Below are positions 63,832 to 64,000 of a stretch of DNA of 64,000 nt, one piece after another. Under the pieces are notes generated by a model that worked only from the letters and a program-made list of their open reading frames with translations, was not told where the DNA came from and did not search any database. This stretch comes from Chitinophaga caeni (GTDB lineage Bacteria > Bacteroidota > Bacteroidia > Chitinophagales > Chitinophagaceae), in the NCBI RefSeq assembly GCF_002557795.1, contig NZ_CP023777.1, positions 4,783,001 to 4,847,000 on the forward strand. Direction: 5' to 3'. Position 1 is the stretch's first letter. Each line of letters starts with the position of its first letter. The translations under genes and the position numbers were made by a program.

Positions 63832-64000
63832 CTATTTACCTTCTAACAATTTCTTCTTTTGCATTTCGAATTCCTCCTTTGTTAAAACGCCATCATCATA
63901 TAGTTTTTTGAGTTTGGTCAATTCGTCTGCAATACTTATTTGTTGTTTCAATTCTACTTTTATTGGCTCCTGTGTTGGATTTGGTCTAAATTCATCAGGC
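63832..64000 (-). CDS. C-terminus of a SHOCT-domain protein, cut by the right edge
   Basis: Reading the minus strand from the edge to the TAG at 63832-63834 gives 55 residues ending ADELTKLKKLYDDGVLTKEE, then FEMQKKKLLEGK. This is a SHOCT (short C-terminal) domain, an oligomerisation or interaction motif of about 30 residues at the end of many unrelated bacterial proteins. A Pro/Gln-rich linker (PNPTQEPIKVELKQQ) precedes it. The main domain lies outside the window, so the protein's role cannot be given. Confidence 0.85.
   Translation of the reverse strand, partial: PDEFRPNPTQEPIKVELKQQISIADELTKLKKLYDDGVLTKEEFEMQKKKLLEGK

Overview
The window is chromosomal DNA from a member of the Bacteroidota, most likely the Chitinophagaceae (a Chitinophaga-like soil glycan degrader). 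The evidence is five SusC/SusD outer-membrane pairs, three ECF sigma/FecR/STN-type SusC modules, many Cys-anchored lipoproteins, and tight operons of glycoside hydrolases. No tRNA, rRNA, phage, insertion sequence or CRISPR array was recognised.

Region 1 (1-14782) is a chitin/GlcNAc utilisation locus. One minus-strand operon runs SusC, SusD, a GH18-like lipoprotein that has lost its catalytic acids, an intact GH18, a GH20 hexosaminidase, an FHS-type sugar permease and NagA (cut by the left edge). The last five genes overlap one another by 1-23 bases. A LacI-family regulator lies upstream, and a second intact GH18 with an unrecognised C-terminal domain is transcribed divergently. Three near-identical 14-bp operator-like sites sit between lacI and susC, with a weaker one next to susC and a perfect palindrome in the lacI/GH18 divergent gap, so one regulon is a natural reading. 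Polymer is cut outside the cell, oligomers are imported by SusC/D, trimmed in the periplasm by GH20, carried inward by the permease, and deacetylated as GlcNAc-6-P by NagA.

Region 2 (14877-27157) holds a CPA1-type antiporter and then a second polysaccharide locus: SusC, SusD, a SusE/F-position lipoprotein, a ROK sugar kinase, a GH2 enzyme resembling exo-beta-D-glucosaminidase, and a XylR-type AraC regulator. The GH2 has Asp where most GH2 enzymes have the Glu acid/base, which suggests glucosamine (chitosan) substrates beside the chitin locus. The leader before this susC contains two TTTTGCGCA sites 21 bp apart and a 115-nt potentially structured element.

Region 3 (27773-45073) has two sigma/FecR/SusC/SusD modules pointing away from each other. 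Between them are a PhnA-type protein and a VOC-family gene interrupted by an in-frame TGA. The right-hand module continues with a fasciclin-like lipoprotein and a DUF5007-like lipoprotein.

Region 4 (45170-52572) is mixed: an Asn/Arg-rich secreted protein, an orphan NarL-type response regulator, a DUF502 membrane protein, an orphan barstar-like protein, a second CPA1 antiporter, an AraC regulator with a short-chain dehydrogenase, a small secreted protein and a family-6 uracil/hypoxanthine-DNA glycosylase.

Region 5 (52765-61938) is a third sigma/FecR/SusC/SusD module ending in a large protein made of two tandem DUF4369-TlpA units. Region 6 (62094-64000) is gene-poor: a small lipoprotein, a nine-unit array of about 21-bp tandem repeats, several inverted repeats, and the C-terminal SHOCT domain of a gene cut by the right edge.
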